Assembly (NCBI GenBank): GCA_022448345.1
Contig: JAKVCB010000004.1
Span: 33,871-97,870, forward strand
Reading direction: 5' to 3'
Source: Pirellulales bacterium
GTDB taxonomy: Bacteria; Planctomycetota; Planctomycetia; Pirellulales; Lacipirellulaceae
DNA: 64,000 bases
The position numbers and the translations under genes are program-made. The notes beneath the pieces were generated by a model. That model was given only the letters and a program-made list of their open reading frames with translations, made no database searches and was not told the origin of the DNA. Below, in pieces: positions 61,118 to 64,000 of the stretch (positions within the stretch are counted from its first letter, which is position 1; every line of letters starts with the position of its first letter).

Positions 61118-62788
61118 TCAAGACTCCAGGGCGATCTTTTCCTCCTGGACTGCCAGGCGCAGTTTGTTCAAGGCGCGTGCCTCAATCTGCCGGATTCGCT
61201 CCTTGGTAACCCCCATCGAAGCCCCTACTTCTTTCAGGGTCTGGGGTTCCTGGGAATGATCCAGGCCAAACCTTCCAATAATGATCTGTTGCTCGCGTTC
61301 ATCCAGCCGACGCAAGATCTTGCCAATCTGGGTCTCACGGTGTTGCTGGGCACTTTCTTCGACCAAGGGATTACCCCGATATTCCTGCTTGGCTGCAAAG
61401 AGCTCTTCGTGGCTCGTGCGAAACCGATCACGATGCTTGTACTCGCCAGGAATCGTGCGGGCGTAGTTTTTCATAATGGCCCAACTCGCGTAGGTACTAA
61501 ACTTGTTGCCTCGCGAAAAATCGAATTTTTCAATCGCCCTTAGTAACGACATATTTCCATCGCTAACCAATTCAAAGAAGTTTTGATCTGGCGAAACGTG
61601 CCGCTTGGCAATCGATACCACTAACCGCAAGTTTGCTCGGGCAATCTGGTTCTTGGCGTCGACAATCTTGTCGTACAACGCCTCGATCTGATCCATCAAG
61701 CTTGCCTTCGGCTGTGCCACGTCGAGTTGTTCGCGAAGTTTAGTCGCCTTGTATTTCAAGAAGTTGTACCCCCGAAACAGGTGAGCTTCCTGTTCTCGTG
61801 TCAACAACTTCAATTCATAAAGGCTAGCCAGATAAGGTGGCAAACCACTAGGCCGTCGGGGCTTGCGAGTTGACGAATCACTTTCGGGCATGGGTCCCAG
61901 GCAAAACTTTTCCGCGCCGCGCCGAGAAAAACGCGGATTTGGAATAAAGTCCAGGGGCAATTCCATGATCTTGCTCGCGCGGACTTCATTGATCACGCGA
62001 TAAATCGTCGTCTTCGTTCGCTCGTAACGTCTAGTGAGTCGATCTACCGAGATGTCGCGGCAATACTCGTGGTAAATCATCGTTTTTTGGGCGTCGTTTA
62101 ACGGGCCATGGATATCGGGGAAAATCGCCAGCTCGGGATTCTCGCGATCAAACTGCCGAATCGTAGAACGGATTGTCTCTACACTCCGCCCTGCACGCTT
62201 GGCAAGTCGGCGCGCGATTTCGCTCTGGCAACCACCGGAGGTGGCCATGCGTCGCGCGCGATCTATGATCTCGCGTCGTTGTTCGTCGTCCATTTGGCTG
62301 AATCGAGCACCACGAGATACCCGCTCGTGATTGTTCTGTACGAACCGGTCCACGCTGCTGCGCAAGAACCCTACCCGCTTGCGACCATCAAAGACCAGAC
62401 GGCGACTCACCAGGCCAAGTTCCCGCCAGCGGGAAATGGTCTTTGTCGAAACATTAAATTGGCGAGCTAGCTGTTCGACCGTCAACACTTGCTCACCAAT
62501 CGCTTCGGCCGACAGATCGATCGAATCCGAAAAATCTTCGATCAACAATCGCAAATCGTGGACAAGGTGGCTGCCCAAAATTTGGGTTGCCGCATCGTCT
62601 TCGGGACGATATCCGGTGATCCGAAAACAGACGTATTCGTAAGTGTAGACCTTCTGCTGGTCGATTTCTGAAGCCAATTGCTCAGCCGCTTCTAACTGCT
62701 GCAGGCGTTTGTCTCGCGGAGCATAGCGAATTTGCGAATCGCGCAGCTGTAACAAAATGGAATTTTGATAGCCTTGATGCATTCTCAA
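61118..62788 (-). CDS. Sigma-70 family RNA polymerase sigma factor with multi-HTH N-terminal region
   Basis: ANLRLVVSIAKRHVSPDQNFFELVSDGNMSLLRAIEKFDFSRGNKFSTYASWAIMKNYART (region 2); QTLKEVGASMGVTKERIRQIEARALNKLR (region 4.2); N-term LTVEQLARQFNVSTKTISRWRELGLV. Confidence 0.9.
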   Translation of the reverse strand: MRMHQGYQNSILLQLRDSQIRYAPRDKRLQQLEAAEQLASEIDQQKVYTYEYVCFRITGYRPEDDAATQILGSHLVHDLRLLIEDFSDSIDLSAEAIGEQVLTVEQLARQFNVSTKTISRWRELGLVSRRLVFDGRKRVGFLRSSVDRFVQNNHERVSRGARFSQMDDEQRREIIDRARRMATSGGCQSEIARRLAKRAGRSVETIRSTIRQFDRENPELAIFPDIHGPLNDAQKTMIYHEYCRDISVDRLTRRYERTKTTIYRVINEVRASKIMELPLDFIPNPRFSRRGAEKFCLGPMPESDSSTRKPRRPSGLPPYLASLYELKLLTREQEAHLFRGYNFLKYKATKLREQLDVAQPKASLMDQIEALYDKIVDAKNQIARANLRLVVSIAKRHVSPDQNFFELVSDGNMSLLRAIEKFDFSRGNKFSTYASWAIMKNYARTIPGEYKHRDRFRTSHEELFAAKQEYRGNPLVEESAQQHRETQIGKILRRLDEREQQIIIGRFGLDHSQEPQTLKEVGASMGVTKERIRQIEARALNKLRLAVQEEKIALES

Positions 62789-63437
62789 ACCTCGTTCTTG
62801 GCTAGCAACCGATCTCTACGGTCGCCAGCACCTTGCCGCGGCGTCGTTGCCCGGCACGCGATACGCGCCGGATAACTCACGCTGCCTTACGAAATCTTCC
62901 CTATCCCTTTATTCGTTGCCCTCGACCCCAAAGTTGTCGCATCAGCCAAGTTCATCCGCTTAGCCACAATGTTTGCAACTACCATCAGTCACAAGGTTTG
63001 CAACCGGTTGCTGCCACATTGCGACGCGTAGCGGCTGCGATGCTGCTGTCAACCGGTGACATCGCTGGCACACCCGTCCTTGTTTTACGCAAAGAAGTCG
63101 ATTTGGGTCGAGACAAAGTTCGCGCCGATCTATCAGAATTCTTCCCGGAATCCCCCCATCTTAAAGGCAAAATATGCATAACTCATTATACATAAAGCAT
63201 TTACGGAATTTCAGGGTCCCAGATTGGAGTTATTGCAGGCGGGTCCAACCCACAAGGATCCGACTGGAGCTCAATGAGCCCTAGCGAGACCCCGCATGGG
63301 ATCCCCCTTTGCGGTGGACAATCCAGCCGCCGTCGGTCGATTTAGGCAAAGAATGCGTTTTGGCGAGGTTCGTTCGCAGGAAAGGGGTCCGCCGCACGCT
63401 CAATCGACCTATTAACCCCCCCTCGGGAGGCGTATTT

Positions 63438-64000
63438 GTGGCTCTCTCCAGAAATCCGATCACCTTGACTTTACTGCTGGTTAGCTTTTCACCCATAGCA
63501 ACTGGCCTGACTGCAACCTTGGATCTCACCTCCCGGCTGCCGGCCGAGGACCTTAGCCGTGTCCGCATTGAATTAGAAGTAGGTGGCATGCTGCAATGGA
63601 ACCAGGAAGGCCTGGGCCAAGCAGGCAACCCCGATCACCTGTCGGATCAACTGCCGATCCACGTCGACGCCAAGCTGTCGTACCACGAGCGGCGACTTGA
63701 CCGGACGACTGAACTCGCCTCCGACGAGAACTTCCCGCCTATCCTGTCTGCACTACGACACTACCACCAGGCAGAAGCCAAGATCCGTATCGATCAACAA
63801 ATCCATGCGCGGAGCCTCGCACCGACAAATCGCATCGTCTTGCTGCGGCAACCAGCTGCTGCCCGGGCAACTTTTCTGGGCATTGACAATTTTCTCGAAC
63901 GGGAACAACTCGATTTGATCGATGTGATCGGCAACTCTTTGACGGTCAACCGGCTTTTACCCTCCAAGCTCGTGAGTGCGACCGACTCCTGGAACCAGGA
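63438..64000 (+). CDS. Secreted protein of unknown function, truncated by window end (absent from the ORF track in this frame)
   Basis: GTG start after GGGAGG RBS; MALSRNPITLTLLLVSFSPIATGLTATLDLTSRLPAEDLSRVRIELEVGGMLQWNQEGLG...; open to 64000. Confidence 0.65.
   Translation, partial: MALSRNPITLTLLLVSFSPIATGLTATLDLTSRLPAEDLSRVRIELEVGGMLQWNQEGLGQAGNPDHLSDQLPIHVDAKLSYHERRLDRTTELASDENFPPILSALRHYHQAEAKIRIDQQIHARSLAPTNRIVLLRQPAAARATFLGIDNFLEREQLDLIDVIGNSLTVNRLLPSKLVSATDSWNQ

Overview
The window looks like a planctomycete (Pirellulales-like) chromosome segment. Support comes from ribosomal proteins with lineage-style extensions, a KTVTI effector loop in EF-Tu, DUF1080 proteins and a 4-Cys L24. Positions 1-16 kb are mixed accessory/metabolic genes: an SSS symporter, a DUF1080-glucose/sorbosone dehydrogenase fusion, a GT2, a Fur-family regulator with a TTGCAT repeat array and a Cys-rich MerC protein, a BASS transporter, an SDR, a JmjC/cupin protein, and ilvB. 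Positions 16-62 kb are almost entirely minus strand. In transcription order they carry a multi-HTH sigma70-family factor, tRNA-Thr(TGT)/Tyr/Gly/Thr(GGT), tuf, tRNA-Trp, secE, nusG, rplKAJL, rpoBC, rpsLG, fusA, then two inserted plus-strand genes (a YtrA-like GntR regulator and a DUF2088-like protein), then the complete S10-spc-alpha cluster down to rplQ, and later rpmA-obg. I added features missing from the ORF track: rpmJ, five tRNAs, a truncated DUF485 gene at the left edge and a truncated secreted-protein gene at the right edge. I did not see a clear unknown defence or mobile system. The most interesting signals are: an aberrant EF-Tu switch I, a sigma factor with about 300 N-terminal residues containing several HTH-like segments, the TTGCAT array between a Fur-family gene and a Cys-rich MerC gene, a GntR operator palindrome abutting a start codon, a non-canonical Obg G4 motif, S12 K87R, an rplL-rpoB attenuator-like hairpin, an rpsC/rplP overlap of over 50 nt, and recurrent exact short tandem duplications at gene boundaries. 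All family calls come from reading the sequence; no database search was run.
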